DNA of 45,677 bases from an uncultured Planctomyces sp. (GCA_937904325.1 CALGTK010000083.1:1-45677); one strand, 5' to 3'; positions 33,469-43,311 are shown, counted from the stretch's first letter. Numbers and translations: made by a program. Notes: generated by a model not told the origin, from the sequence alone.

Positions 33469-36123
33469 CTAAGCGGTAGCAGGCTCGACGCATTCTGGTT
33501 CATCCTTTGCCGCTTTGCCCGCCAGGACAACAGTGACCGCAAACAGTACGCAGCCGATTACGTCTGTAATCGGCAACCAGAAGGGGCCTACGTCAATTCC
33601 TGACCCCGGATACAGCAGAAACGCAGCCGCGACAAACAGCAGTCCGCGGCACAGTGGGTTCAACAGGTTTCGCATATAACCTGCCAGGCCTGCGGCAAGA
33701 GCGATGATCCCAATCGCCGCCGCTGCAACCGACATGATGACATTCATGATCGACAGCCGCTGGTCGGTAAACTTTCCCCATGTGTATGAGAAGTTCTGCT
33801 TCTCTTCATCTGTGATTGATGCCTCGTCGCGAGCAGACTCGTAGACATCGATCGAGCCAATGTGCAGTGACTCTCCGAACGCAATCGGAGAGTCATTTTC
33901 CTTCTCAGCATCGGTCTGCGAATTCGGTAACTGTAGTGTCAGTGTCCAGTCACCCGGAGCGAGTTGCGTTCGAATGTTGCCGTAGTCGCCAGTTTCAAGG
34001 CTGAGAGGGGCATCCTGTCCAGACTGCAGAAGTGACACTTTTGCGCCGGGGACAGTTTTCCCGAACTTGTCGAATGTGACACGTAGAACCCCTGACTCCC
34101 CAGCTTCATCCGCCGGTTTGTACGAGATTAACTTCACTTCCGGAGCATCACTTTGCAGAGTGAGCTCCGGCCGATAGACAAACATGAATGGCAATGAGAA
34201 GCCAACCAACGAAAACGCGAACGCAGCAAACGCTGTTTTCATGATTGGAGCTTCCGCGATCGACGCACTCGCGTACGCAGCCAGAGCAACTGGTGGTGTC
34301 ACCATCGACATCATTCCAAAGTAGAAGATGAAGAGGTGAGCGGACAGCGGAATGACGCCTAGTTCACCAAGCAGCGAGCCCATCAGTGTTGCCATCAGGA
34401 GGTAGCAAACAACAGACGGAACGCCCATCCCAAGGATCAGCGAACAAACCATAATCCCCATCAACGCGGCAAACAGGTTGGTCTCGACAACTCCGCGAAT
34501 CGTCGCGCTGAAGTCTGTCGCGATTCCAGTTTGCTGGACGATGCCAATGATGATACCAACACAGGCACTTGCAGCGACAAGAGAAACACCGTTCTTCGCC
34601 GAAGACCCGAACGCCTTCAACATCGCCGGTCGCCAGGCGGGGTGCAGCAAACCAAAGACGAGCAGACAGAATGTTCCGATGAGAGTCGAATCAAGCCATG
34701 ATTCCGCAATCTGTCTGATTGACGGCTCGTCAACGGTATCGGCAATCACAAAGTGGTGGATCAACGTTCCCAGCGCAAACGTGACAAGCGCCAGGCACCT
34801 GGGAGCTGTTCCCAAGGCAAGTTGCTTTCGGAAAATTGAAAGAAACAGGATCCCGATCAATGCTCCGGTCACTGATTTAAATGGCGAGAACCCCCAGACA
34901 AGCAGGCCGACGAGAATTCCTAATGCGCCAAAGAAAACGACTGCCTCAAACTTCCAGATCGACCCCTTGTCAGTTCCGTCAGATTGAATCGCTTTTGCGC
35001 CTACTCGCTTCGAGTAGAAGTGAACGATCATGAAAATCGAGAGGTAGTACAGAATTGCTGGTACAAGTGCGGCCTTCGCGACTTGCAGGAAAGTGACCTG
35101 AGGCTGGACAAGTTCCAGCATCATGTATGCGCCGGCCCCCATCACCGGAGGGACAAGCGCACCGCCAGATGCAGCTGCGGCCGTAATTCCTCCCGCGACG
35201 TGCCGTTCGAATCCAGCGTTTCTCATCATTGGAATCGTAAATGCTCCGGTCGTCACCGCATTCGCAACGGCGCTGCCAGACAGCGATCCCATCAATCCGC
35301 TACCGAGTACAGAAACTTTCGCAGGACCACCGGGACTTCGACCAAAAATCCTCTCGGCAAAGTCGATGATGAACTGCGTGGCCCCGGACATTTCGAGAAA
35401 TGTCCCGAATACGACGAACAGGAATACGTACTTGAACATGACTGTCGCTGCCGGGCCGAACACTCCCAGAGTCTGCAAATACGTTGTGGCAACGATGGCG
35501 TCGACACTTTGCCCGGCATGCGGAAGCAGCCATTCAGGCATGGATGGCCACCCATAAGTTTGCACGGCGAAGCAATAATACGAATGACCAACAAAAGTCA
35601 GAGCGAGCAACGGCACGATCAGCCCGATCGTTCGCCGCGTGGCTTCCAGAACGAGTACCAGTCCGACCAGTCCGATCTGGTAGTCGAGCGGTTGTTCATC
35701 GCCTGCTCGATTCGCGAGTGACTGCTTCTTCAGCCAGAAGCTCTCGAAGAAGGGTTCCGTCTGAACGATCACATAGGCACAGCAGACGCAGGCAGCGACT
35801 CCCAACAGGACGTCAAACCAACGAGCGAGCTGGTTGTCCTTGAATTTCGGATGAATTGGATACTGAATAAAGCAAAGAGCCATCCCGAACAAAACAAATA
35901 ATGCCAGCGCAGACTGCGGCTGCATGCGGTTGTAATTTACCTCGGCCAACGTGAAGAGGCAGAGTAAAACGCTCAGCAACGGAACAACGAACTTTGTCAT
36001 TTTCGCAAACGCGTCTGGTGCTACCGGCAACGGGGTTGCGACCGCCTCGCCATCATCCGAATTTCGGGACTGCGGGCTTTCTTGAGCTTCAGAGTTCGGT
36101 TGGCTGTTCACGTTGTCTGTCAC
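33469..36123 (-). CDS. TRAP transporter fused permease (4TM/12TM, TAXI type)
   Basis: The 884-aa inner-membrane protein fuses the small and large TRAP permease subunits. Membrane helices begin near residue 42 and run to about 650. Diagnostic stretches are GVFGPAATVMFKYVFLFVVFG, LGSGLMGSLSGSAVANAVTTGAFTIP-like sequence and GGITAAAASGGALVPPVMGAGA. After residue 655 lies a soluble beta-rich domain of about 130 residues (GVLRVTFDKFGKTVPGAKV, APGDWTLTLQL), like DUF3394, then two more helices near the C-terminus. It should import an organic acid with a sodium or proton gradient. Its receptor is the lipoprotein 133 bp upstream. The substrate is unknown. Confidence 0.93.
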   Translation of the reverse strand: MTDNVNSQPNSEAQESPQSRNSDDGEAVATPLPVAPDAFAKMTKFVVPLLSVLLCLFTLAEVNYNRMQPQSALALFVLFGMALCFIQYPIHPKFKDNQLARWFDVLLGVAACVCCAYVIVQTEPFFESFWLKKQSLANRAGDEQPLDYQIGLVGLVLVLEATRRTIGLIVPLLALTFVGHSYYCFAVQTYGWPSMPEWLLPHAGQSVDAIVATTYLQTLGVFGPAATVMFKYVFLFVVFGTFLEMSGATQFIIDFAERIFGRSPGGPAKVSVLGSGLMGSLSGSAVANAVTTGAFTIPMMRNAGFERHVAGGITAAAASGGALVPPVMGAGAYMMLELVQPQVTFLQVAKAALVPAILYYLSIFMIVHFYSKRVGAKAIQSDGTDKGSIWKFEAVVFFGALGILVGLLVWGFSPFKSVTGALIGILFLSIFRKQLALGTAPRCLALVTFALGTLIHHFVIADTVDEPSIRQIAESWLDSTLIGTFCLLVFGLLHPAWRPAMLKAFGSSAKNGVSLVAASACVGIIIGIVQQTGIATDFSATIRGVVETNLFAALMGIMVCSLILGMGVPSVVCYLLMATLMGSLLGELGVIPLSAHLFIFYFGMMSMVTPPVALAAYASASIAEAPIMKTAFAAFAFSLVGFSLPFMFVYRPELTLQSDAPEVKLISYKPADEAGESGVLRVTFDKFGKTVPGAKVSLLQSGQDAPLSLETGDYGNIRTQLAPGDWTLTLQLPNSQTDAEKENDSPIAFGESLHIGSIDVYESARDEASITDEEKQNFSYTWGKFTDQRLSIMNVIMSVAAAAIGIIALAAGLAGYMRNLLNPLCRGLLFVAAAFLLYPGSGIDVGPFWLPITDVIGCVLFAVTVVLAGKAAKDEPECVEPATA

Positions 36124-36195
36124 TCTGGAAAGCTCCCGATGCCGAATTATCCGGCGAAATGGCGCTTCTGAGATATCAGAAGCCTATGAATTGAA

Positions 36196-36233
36196 GGCAG
36201 GCTGGAACGGTGGTGAAAACGTTCCAGCCTGCC
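36196..36233 (-). promoter_or_regulatory. intercistronic hairpin of the TAXI-TRAP operon
   Basis: A perfect 14-bp stem (36196-36209 with 36220-36233) with a 10-base loop sits in the 133-bp gap between the receptor and permease genes. On the minus strand it is followed by TTCAATTC, a poor U-tract. It probably stabilises the upstream mRNA or partly stops transcription, giving more receptor than permease. Confidence 0.6.
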
Positions 36234-36256
36234 AGCGTATTTCCAATCGTCGGCCA

Positions 36257-37390
36257 CTACTTTGAATCGCCAGTTTCAGCCGGTGCTGTGCCGTCTGTGT
36301 TGTCGGCAGGTGCCTCAGTTTCGCTCGAAGCGTCATCAGCCTGAGCTGAATCAGAATCACTTTCTGACGCAGGCCAGATGCCAGCTTCTTTGTAAAATTT
36401 AACGGCTCCCGGGTGAAACTCCGTGCCCGTATATCGAGCCGCGTTCTTTTCGTTGATCGCCTTGCCGGCTCCATGCTTTTTGACGATGTCTGCCCGATTC
36501 TCCCAGGTTGTCTTTGTAAGCTGGTAAACCAACTCTTCGTCCGTCGATGCTGCGGTGATGACGTGCATTGATCCTACGTTCAGCCCGTCAAATGGTTCTT
36601 CATGTCCCTGGTAGGTACCGCCGGGAATCGTGATGGCATGAAAGAACGGGTACTTGTCGATCAATCGCTGACGAACTTCGGGATCGAACGGTACGAAACT
36701 CGTTTCGTAAGAGGCACACGCCTGGCTGATCGCGGCAGCCGGAACGGCGCCACCGAGGAATGCAGCATCCGCAGCACCGTCAGACAACATGTCGACGGCC
36801 GGACCTTGCGGAGCGTTAACTTTGTCGATGTCTGCCAGCTTGACTCCGTGCTCTTCCAGAATCGGACCGACAAACATTTCGAAGCCAGCACCGGCTGGCC
36901 CGATGACAACTCGCTTGCCTTTCAAATCCGCGATGGACTTAATGCCTGAATCAGCCTTCGTCACAAACATGGCAACGTTCGGCGCCATGGTCACGACGGC
37001 TCGGATGTCGTATTTCTGATCCCATGACGATTCGCCTCGGAACGCAAAGTACGAGATGGCCGAATTGGACAGTGCGAGCTGCAGATCCCCTTTCGCCAGA
37101 CCTCGAATGTTTGCCTGCGATCCCTTAGTGCCCTTGGCCTGAACTTTCCAGTTGTTTTCGTCCTTGTGCGTGTTCAACGTCTGGGCGATTGCGTCACCAA
37201 CGATCGGGAATGTTCCGCCAATGGGCGCTGTGCCCATACTCAGAAATGCGGTTCCACCCGTCGCAGGTACTGTCGGATCATTAGCGCCGGGATCAGTGGT
37301 CTCTCCTCCGGTGCAGCCAGAGAAAAATGAAACGGCAACCAGACATGCCGTCGCAGCGAGTGTCCAGCGTTTGAAAATGTTCCTGGCCAT
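36257..37390 (-). CDS. TAXI family TRAP solute-binding lipoprotein
   Basis: The product is 377 aa from the ATG at 37390, which has AAGGA nine bases upstream; a TTG two codons earlier is less likely. The signal ends in a lipobox with Cys26 (FFSGC), so the mature protein is a lipoprotein anchored outside the inner membrane. The TAXI core follows: FLSMGTAPIGGTFPIVGDAIAQ-like sequence, then LQLALSNSAISYFAF, ADLKGKRVVIGPAGAGFEMF and DAAFLGGAVPAAAI. The C-terminal 40 residues are acidic and disordered. It binds an organic acid and passes it to the fused permease downstream. Confidence 0.93.
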   Translation of the reverse strand: MARNIFKRWTLAATACLVAVSFFSGCTGGETTDPGANDPTVPATGGTAFLSMGTAPIGGTFPIVGDAIAQTLNTHKDENNWKVQAKGTKGSQANIRGLAKGDLQLALSNSAISYFAFRGESSWDQKYDIRAVVTMAPNVAMFVTKADSGIKSIADLKGKRVVIGPAGAGFEMFVGPILEEHGVKLADIDKVNAPQGPAVDMLSDGAADAAFLGGAVPAAAISQACASYETSFVPFDPEVRQRLIDKYPFFHAITIPGGTYQGHEEPFDGLNVGSMHVITAASTDEELVYQLTKTTWENRADIVKKHGAGKAINEKNAARYTGTEFHPGAVKFYKEAGIWPASESDSDSAQADDASSETEAPADNTDGTAPAETGDSK

Positions 37391-37653
37391 GATCAACGTT
37401 CCTTGAAGAAGAATGCTTTGTTATACGATCACTCGCTGTCGATACCGACAGCAGGATGGCGATTGTTTTTGATTCAGATCGGTCGGCGGAATTTCAGGGA
37501 TTCTGCCGAATCGGGAGAGACGAAACGGAGTTCCCGGACGGAACACAGGTGGGGAAATTGATCTGCGTGCATCACAACCAAATTGAGGTCAAAAGACACA
37601 AAGCGATCGTATCAGTCGCCAATTGGCCTTTCCAGTGACTGGCCGGAGTCTCT

Positions 37654-38763
37654 TTATTCAGCGAACACGTCCTCAGACTTGTCACTCAGCCACCTGGACA
37701 ATGCCCTGGCGGCGATTTCGTGAGCGCGTTCATTGGGATGAGCGTCAAACGGGTTGACTGTCAGTCGTTCGTCCGAGTGCTCTGACAAGGCAGGATCAAG
37801 ATCGAAGCAGTCGATACCGAGATTTTTGCAGTCCGCCATGATTCGGTGGTGAATCGGTCGAAACGGATATTCCGGACCAAGGTTATGCAGGAACGGAAAA
37901 ATCGCAACGCGAAACCTGCATCCATTTTTGTCGCACATCGCGGACGTCCTGGCCAGTGCCTCGCTAAACAGCAGCCAGGGTGTGCCCTGGTAATATTCCT
38001 TCACGAAGGAGTAGTACCCACGGGTCTCTGACTGAAGCAGAATCTGAGTTCGGAAAAACAACCAGTTGAAGAAATAGGTGTCGCGGAACAGAAAACTCGG
38101 TGGTTCGAACTGAGCCAGGCTTGCACTGCGTGACATCGTAGGGTCCTGAAACGCTTCGATATCGTTAAGACAAAGCACGTATACCGCGTCGTCGATTCGG
38201 CCGCCCGACTCGAATGAATGGGCAAGAACAGATTCTGTCCAGATTAGATCGGTGCCTGGCCATGCCAGATTAGACACTTCGATGGGCGTAGCAATTTTTC
38301 TGTCGAGTACCCGGGAGACGCGATTGCTGAACCGGTCTCTAATGTCAGGCACGCCATGTCCGAATGTGAAACTGTCGCCCAGAAAGCAGACATGGCGGAT
38401 GTCGTCTTCAGGATTCAGGACGATGTCTGAATGATTGCGGTAACTAATTCCGGCGTCATCCGCGAATTTCAACGTCCGAATGTCCGGTTCAACGTGAATC
38501 TGGAACCAACGATTAGAAACGTTCGTCATGTCGAACGAGTCCGTCGTGTCGTAAAGCAAAGCAAAACCGAGTTCGGGCAGTGTCAACAGACCAAAGCACA
38601 GCCATGCCGAAAGGCTCGCATAAATGATTCTGAGGCGAATCTTCTGTGCAGCCCATTTTCTCCGCAAACGTACAAGCACGACAGGCGTCAGGCCAAGCAC
38701 CACAAGCCAACTGGTCATCGTCAGCAGGTAGCCGTCCGAGAGATGCAGAAAGAGTTGCCACAT
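37654..38763 (-). CDS. SGNH/GDSL-like hydrolase with N-terminal membrane helices
   Basis: The 369-aa protein has two N-terminal membrane helices (about 15-33 and 45-68). The catalytic domain follows: CFLGDSFTFGHG (126-137) is the GDS block with Ser131, VSNLAWPGTD is like the glycine block, VLCLNDIEAF carries a block-III-type Asn, and DAHPNERAHEIAA near 343-355 gives the DxxH dyad. It is probably an esterase or acyl-modifying enzyme acting outside the membrane. Three bases separate it from the cyclotransferase gene, so they form an operon with that gene first. Confidence 0.85.
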   Translation of the reverse strand: MWQLFLHLSDGYLLTMTSWLVVLGLTPVVLVRLRRKWAAQKIRLRIIYASLSAWLCFGLLTLPELGFALLYDTTDSFDMTNVSNRWFQIHVEPDIRTLKFADDAGISYRNHSDIVLNPEDDIRHVCFLGDSFTFGHGVPDIRDRFSNRVSRVLDRKIATPIEVSNLAWPGTDLIWTESVLAHSFESGGRIDDAVYVLCLNDIEAFQDPTMSRSASLAQFEPPSFLFRDTYFFNWLFFRTQILLQSETRGYYSFVKEYYQGTPWLLFSEALARTSAMCDKNGCRFRVAIFPFLHNLGPEYPFRPIHHRIMADCKNLGIDCFDLDPALSEHSDERLTVNPFDAHPNERAHEIAARALSRWLSDKSEDVFAE

Positions 38764-38766
38764 GGT

Positions 38767-39138
38767 TTACCAGCGATCGCCGTTGTCTGAACAACCTTCA
38801 ACATCACCGAGAAAAAAATAGGCGATCACCTGCAAACGGTTGAATGGATTCTGGAGCCGAATCGGTCGGCGTTCGTACAAGCCAGAATCAACATCCTCGA
38901 CCTCGTCGAGCAATCGCATAACCTCTTCTTCAACATCCCACACCTCGCCATGAATTGCCAGCCCTTGCCCGAAAGTTGGTGTTTCGACAAGCCCCGGATA
39001 CCAGTCGACCCGGTACAGTCGGTAGTCCTGTTGCGTCTGCGCGTTTCCGACGAACTCCTGCCCGATCAGATGCTCGTGCAGAGCTCGCCCTCGCTGCAAA
39101 GTTCCGTAGACAAAAACCAGCACCGTATCTCCAATCAT
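38767..39138 (-). CDS. gamma-glutamylcyclotransferase family protein
   Basis: The 123-aa protein has the fold signature VFVYGTLQRG (8-17) and the catalytic glutamate in LDEVEDVDSGLYER (Glu81). The family releases 5-oxoproline from gamma-glutamyl compounds or removes similar gamma-glutamyl-amine bonds, as in GGCT/GGACT and AIG2-like proteins. The length is usual. It lies just upstream of the SGNH gene on the same strand. The true substrate is not shown by the sequence. Confidence 0.9.
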   Translation of the reverse strand: MIGDTVLVFVYGTLQRGRALHEHLIGQEFVGNAQTQQDYRLYRVDWYPGLVETPTFGQGLAIHGEVWDVEEEVMRLLDEVEDVDSGLYERRPIRLQNPFNRLQVIAYFFLGDVEGCSDNGDRW

Positions 39139-39409
39139 ACAAATAGGTTGCGATTCGTAGCCTGTATTTCCTTTAAAAAGTGAATAACCATCACAAGTAG
39201 AAGAACAGAATTCGGTCGCTTCGGCGAAACTGGATTCTTGAAGAAGCTGGAGATTGCTGTGGATTTTTCCTGTCTACTACTGAATTTCTAGATGAAATGG
39301 ATTCTGTCGGTATGTGGTCAAAAATCAACGGCGTGTTCGAGACTGAACAATCCGTTAGATCGATTACCGAGACACAAATTTTACGACATACGAATCGCGA
39401 GTAACTACC

Positions 39410-39655
39410 ATGGCAAATGTGAGTGCAGCCGAAAAATCGCGACAGGAACGTCGACTTTGCTCGCCCGGGTTCCTGAAATCTTTTGGCGTCGAGCGAACAA
39501 CAGCACTTCTCTTCGGAGCTGTCACTGGGCTGCTGTTCGCTTTCATTTCAATCGCAACGTCAGAAGGTACAAAGACGTCAGAAGCCGACGTCGAACAGGC
39601 TGGGCCGTTAGAAGTCATTGCCGTGTCCGGTGAGCCGCTCATCGTTCCACAGTGA
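39410..39655 (+). CDS. small single-pass membrane protein
   Basis: The 81-aa frame has a basic N-terminus (EKSRQERR), one clear membrane helix (about 30-50, TTALLFGAVTGLLFAFISIA) and a short acidic tail. No family is recognised. There is no strong ribosome-binding site, but the amphiphilic layout is unlike the shadow frame on the other strand. It is between two divergent/convergent units and is not clearly in an operon. Confidence 0.5.
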   Translation: MANVSAAEKSRQERRLCSPGFLKSFGVERTTALLFGAVTGLLFAFISIATSEGTKTSEADVEQAGPLEVIAVSGEPLIVPQ

Positions 39656-39741
39656 TCGTCCCACGGTAGCAGGCGTTTTGATCGACATTGTCGACCTGGA
39701 TTTCGTCCGCCTCAATTCAGACTGCTGCTGACTCGCTTTGA

Positions 39742-41106
39742 TCAGCCCGTGAGCTCTGAAATCACCTCTGCTTCATGAGGAGTCACTCGAACCGGGCGCC
39801 CGTCACTGGTGTGGAGTTCGATTGTCGGGTCAATTCCCAGTAGCGAATAGATCGTGGCGGCGAGATCGGAAGGCGTTACGGGGCGATCTTTGGGACTTTC
39901 GCCAACTGAATCGCTGCTGCCGATGACTTGTCCGCCCGAGACCCCCCCACCAGCCAGCAACGTGCTGAATACTCGCGGCCAGTGATCGCGACCTCCTGAA
40001 ACATTCAGTTTCGGAGTTCGTCCGAACTCACCCATTACAACGATCAGTGTCTCATCAAGCATGTTACGCTGTTCCAGATCTTCGATCATCGCCGACAGAG
40101 CCAGGTCAAGCGAAGGAACTAACCCCACTCCTACCTTTGCGCCCGAATAGCCTTCCTTCAGTCTCGTGTAGAGATTGTTGTGTGTGTCCCAGCCGCGATT
40201 GTTCACCGTGACGAACGGAACTCCGCGTTCGACCAGTCGTCTCGCCAGAAGACAACTCTGCCCGATTGATTTGCTGCCGTACCGCTGTCGTACCTTGCGA
40301 GGCTCATCATTCAGCTTGAATGCTGCCTTCGCTTCAGCTGAAGTCACCAACTGGCAGGCTCGTTCCAGGTCGGGATCCGTACTGGCTGACGTCCGTCGTT
40401 CGAGACCGTCGCCGAAATCATTAAGTGCGTTAACGAATTGCCGACGACGATCCAGTCGCGCCACGTTAAGGCCTAGGTAGAAATCAAGATTGCGGACCTG
40501 GAAATCAGACTTTGCTGGATCGCCACCAACGGAAAACGGGCGAGTCGCAGCCGGCAAATAGCCGGCACCATTCATTCGTCCGCCTCCCACGCGAAACTCA
40601 GGTACGGCGATATGCGGCGGCAGTACGTTTGACGTATCACAAGTGTGAGCGACGACCGCTCCGTACGTTGGATAATCAAGCACGGGCGTCGGTTTGTAAC
40701 CAGTCATCAGGTAGTGTGTGCCGAAGTTGTGCTCACCGAGTGGCGAAGTCATCGATCGAATAATCGCCACTTTATCAAGCATCGTTGCCGTCCTGGGCAG
40801 GCACTCACTGATTCGAATTCCAGCGACGTTCGTCGCGATTGAATCCAGCGGACCGCGAACTTCCTTCGGCGCGTCTGGCTTAACGTCGAACGTCTCGAGA
40901 TGACTTGGTCCTCCGTCCAGCCAGATCAGCACGCAGGACTTTGCAGTTGGCTTCAGAGTCGGAATGCGTCCACCTGCTGAACAAAGCCGGCGAAGTTGGA
41001 ACAAATCTCCCGTGCCTAGCCCAAGAGCAGTCAGGCTTCCGATGCGCATGAGGTCTCGCCGGGCAACACCATCACAACGTTCTCTTGTTTGAGATGTGTT
41101 TTTCAT
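39742..41106 (-). CDS. DUF1501 family secreted protein
   Basis: The product is 454 aa from the ATG at 41106, which has GGAG eight bases upstream; the frame is open ten codons further without support. The signal is twin-arginine (VARRDLMRIGSLTALGLG). The DUF1501 core has WLDGGPSHLETFDVKP, then LARRLVERGVPFVTV, WDTHNNL, GEFGRTPKLN and GGRDHWP. It is colinear with the first 480 residues of the protein at 87-2207. It is the last gene of an operon after the DUF1549/DUF1553 gene (45-bp gap), the usual pairing in planctomycetes. The activity of the family is unknown. Confidence 0.93.
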   Translation of the reverse strand: MKNTSQTRERCDGVARRDLMRIGSLTALGLGTGDLFQLRRLCSAGGRIPTLKPTAKSCVLIWLDGGPSHLETFDVKPDAPKEVRGPLDSIATNVAGIRISECLPRTATMLDKVAIIRSMTSPLGEHNFGTHYLMTGYKPTPVLDYPTYGAVVAHTCDTSNVLPPHIAVPEFRVGGGRMNGAGYLPAATRPFSVGGDPAKSDFQVRNLDFYLGLNVARLDRRRQFVNALNDFGDGLERRTSASTDPDLERACQLVTSAEAKAAFKLNDEPRKVRQRYGSKSIGQSCLLARRLVERGVPFVTVNNRGWDTHNNLYTRLKEGYSGAKVGVGLVPSLDLALSAMIEDLEQRNMLDETLIVVMGEFGRTPKLNVSGGRDHWPRVFSTLLAGGGVSGGQVIGSSDSVGESPKDRPVTPSDLAATIYSLLGIDPTIELHTSDGRPVRVTPHEAEVISELTG

Positions 41107-41151
41107 ATCAATATCTCCGACCTGAAAGTGGCCCAACGTACCATTGCCATT

Positions 41152-43263
41152 TCAGTGATTCGTCACGAACTCTTTGCAGGTAAGGAGGCTCCATACAAAA
41201 TCTTCGAGCAAGGCTTTCGGTACGTCTTCATTCTTCTGCAACTGATCACGCCAGAACGATTGCTCGGCAGAAGACGGCGGTCGACAAAGAGCCAGCCGAT
41301 AAAACAGATGGATGATCTCATCCGAAGCCTTTCCCTCTTTGATCAGTTTGGCCAGTCGCCCTTCAGGGGCAACGATTCTGTGATTGAGCAACGGGCCGTT
41401 GAGCAGATGCAACTTCTGAGTCAAACCACCATTTTTCTTACCGTTTGATTCACAGGAATCTTCCCGTGAACATTGCCCAAGAATGGCCAGCATTTCCGAT
41501 TTGATCTTTGGGTCGAACAACGAAACCGCTCGCGTTCCCAATGGATAATCTGGAAATTTCTCAAACACACCCGTAACGTCAGCAATCGCGTCGGCAAGCA
41601 CTTCTGGATCGAGTGGCGTCGACAAAGTGTGTGAGTAATAGCGATCGTCTGACTGATTCTCTGGCAGTGGTCGAGAAGTTCGTCCATACGCACTGCTCAA
41701 CGCTATCGTTCGGAGTGTGTGTCGCAAGTCGTAACCATTCGCAACAAAGTCATTCGCCAGGTCATTCAGCAACGAGGGATGCGTCGCTGGGTTTGTTGCG
41801 CGAAGGTCGTCGGTCGACTCAACAAGCCCACGTCCCATCATTGCCTTCCACAAACGATTGACGGCGGCCTTTGCGAAATATGGATTATCCGGCCGAGTCA
41901 GCCATTCGGCGAACTTCGCCCGGCCATCGCCATTGCCGAGGTATCGATCGCCAGGAATTCTGGGAATCGCGGCTTCGCCAGTCCTCGGATGAGTGACTTC
42001 GCCGTTCAAGGCAACGGAAACAAACCGCCCCTGCTTCACCTTCGCAAAGATTGCAGCGAGACCGTGGTAATCGTCCTGCGTCCAACGGTCCAACGGGTGG
42101 TTGTGACAGTTGGCACAGCGAAGTCGTGCACCCATCAGAAGCTCGCTGGCAAACTCTGCCTGCTCTCTCGGTCCCGCAACAGTCCGATAGAAACCTGCAG
42201 GACCAACTTCATAAGTGTCGCCGCTGGACGTCAGAATGCTGCGAGCAATCTGGTCATACGGAATTTGTTCATCGAGTTGCCGTTTGAGCCACGAGTGGTA
42301 CGTCGACGCAGCTGTCGTATCACCTGGCTGCGAACGAATTCGTAGCAACTTTGCGAAACGCAGCGTCCAGTATTCAGTAAACTCATCGGACGATAGTAAG
42401 CGATTAACCAGACTGTGCACTTTGCGAGAATTTACGTCGTGCAGATACCTGTCCTGCTCCGACCGTGTTGGAAGTCTTCCGGTAAAGTCGAGGTGGACTC
42501 GGCGAAGAAATGCTGCATCGTCCGCCATCGGAGACGTCGGCAGGCTGAGCACTTCAAGCATCCGCAGAACATGGTCGTCGACAAAGTTCGTGCGAGGTTC
42601 GTCATCGAGGTCAACCGAGTCGCGTGACAAAGGAACGATGATCTCAATCGGTACAACATGGTCTAGAAATCTCGCAACCACGATATGCCGGCCGCGACGA
42701 ATCGCTGTCGCAGTGCCGGTTTTTGCATCAACTTCAACGGCTGCGGTGTCCTCAGGCTTGAAAACCGTCCACTTTGTTACGTCTTCCACTTCGCCACCTG
42801 AGAACTCAGCGGTTGCGCGAAGATCGACTGTCTGGTTAACACCTGACAGAACCGTCGATCCTGGTTGAACGGCAAACCGATTCAGCGATGCAGAACTCGC
42901 CCTCACCGCCCCTTCGTGAATCCACTGCCGAAGGACTTCGACCCCCGAGCCTTCAAATTCCAGACGAGGCCCTCCGCTGTGATTGATCGATTCCGTCGCC
43001 TTCAGCAGAAGCAGACTCTCGTCAGGATTCACGAGGTTGACTCGTCGACCTTCGATTTCGAAAGCAATCGATCGGTGATCAAACTCTGGATCGCTCCCGT
43101 AAAGCGACAGTCTGAACTCGCCCCGACCGGCGGCAGCACCGTGGCACGCTCCGGTGTTGCAACCCGCTTTGGTCAACACAGGAATCACACGAGTGTCGAA
43201 GTCGATGCTCGTATGATTCGCGGTCGGACTCGCCGCCAGCATCATGATTAGAAGTGCGTGCAT
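41152..43263 (-). CDS. DUF1549/DUF1553 cytochrome-type protein
   Basis: The 703-aa exported protein starts with a short signal (about 1-15). The N-terminal part carries a cytochrome-like Cys pair (GCNTGACHG, Cys35, Cys40, His41), spaced CxxxxCH and so not a classic CxxCH. A Big2-like domain lies at about 140-210. The DUF1549 region (about 225-410, FLRRVHLDFTGRLPT) ends near RCANCHNHPLDRW, a true CxxCH. DUF1553 fills 430-700 (AVNRLWKAMMGRGLVESTDD, LYRLALCRPP). Such proteins probably bind haem in the periplasm and work with the DUF1501 partner encoded 45 bp downstream. Confidence 0.93.
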   Translation of the reverse strand: MHALLIMMLAASPTANHTSIDFDTRVIPVLTKAGCNTGACHGAAAGRGEFRLSLYGSDPEFDHRSIAFEIEGRRVNLVNPDESLLLLKATESINHSGGPRLEFEGSGVEVLRQWIHEGAVRASSASLNRFAVQPGSTVLSGVNQTVDLRATAEFSGGEVEDVTKWTVFKPEDTAAVEVDAKTGTATAIRRGRHIVVARFLDHVVPIEIIVPLSRDSVDLDDEPRTNFVDDHVLRMLEVLSLPTSPMADDAAFLRRVHLDFTGRLPTRSEQDRYLHDVNSRKVHSLVNRLLSSDEFTEYWTLRFAKLLRIRSQPGDTTAASTYHSWLKRQLDEQIPYDQIARSILTSSGDTYEVGPAGFYRTVAGPREQAEFASELLMGARLRCANCHNHPLDRWTQDDYHGLAAIFAKVKQGRFVSVALNGEVTHPRTGEAAIPRIPGDRYLGNGDGRAKFAEWLTRPDNPYFAKAAVNRLWKAMMGRGLVESTDDLRATNPATHPSLLNDLANDFVANGYDLRHTLRTIALSSAYGRTSRPLPENQSDDRYYSHTLSTPLDPEVLADAIADVTGVFEKFPDYPLGTRAVSLFDPKIKSEMLAILGQCSREDSCESNGKKNGGLTQKLHLLNGPLLNHRIVAPEGRLAKLIKEGKASDEIIHLFYRLALCRPPSSAEQSFWRDQLQKNEDVPKALLEDFVWSLLTCKEFVTNH

Positions 43264-43311
43264 GAGTCATTCGGTCTTTCTGGCAGGCTCCGGTGTTTTG
43301 TCATTCAACTT

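Noticed and set aside
34478-35721. Plus-strand frames opposite the TRAP permease
   Set aside because: They are antisense to membrane helices of a complete permease; no motif is seen.
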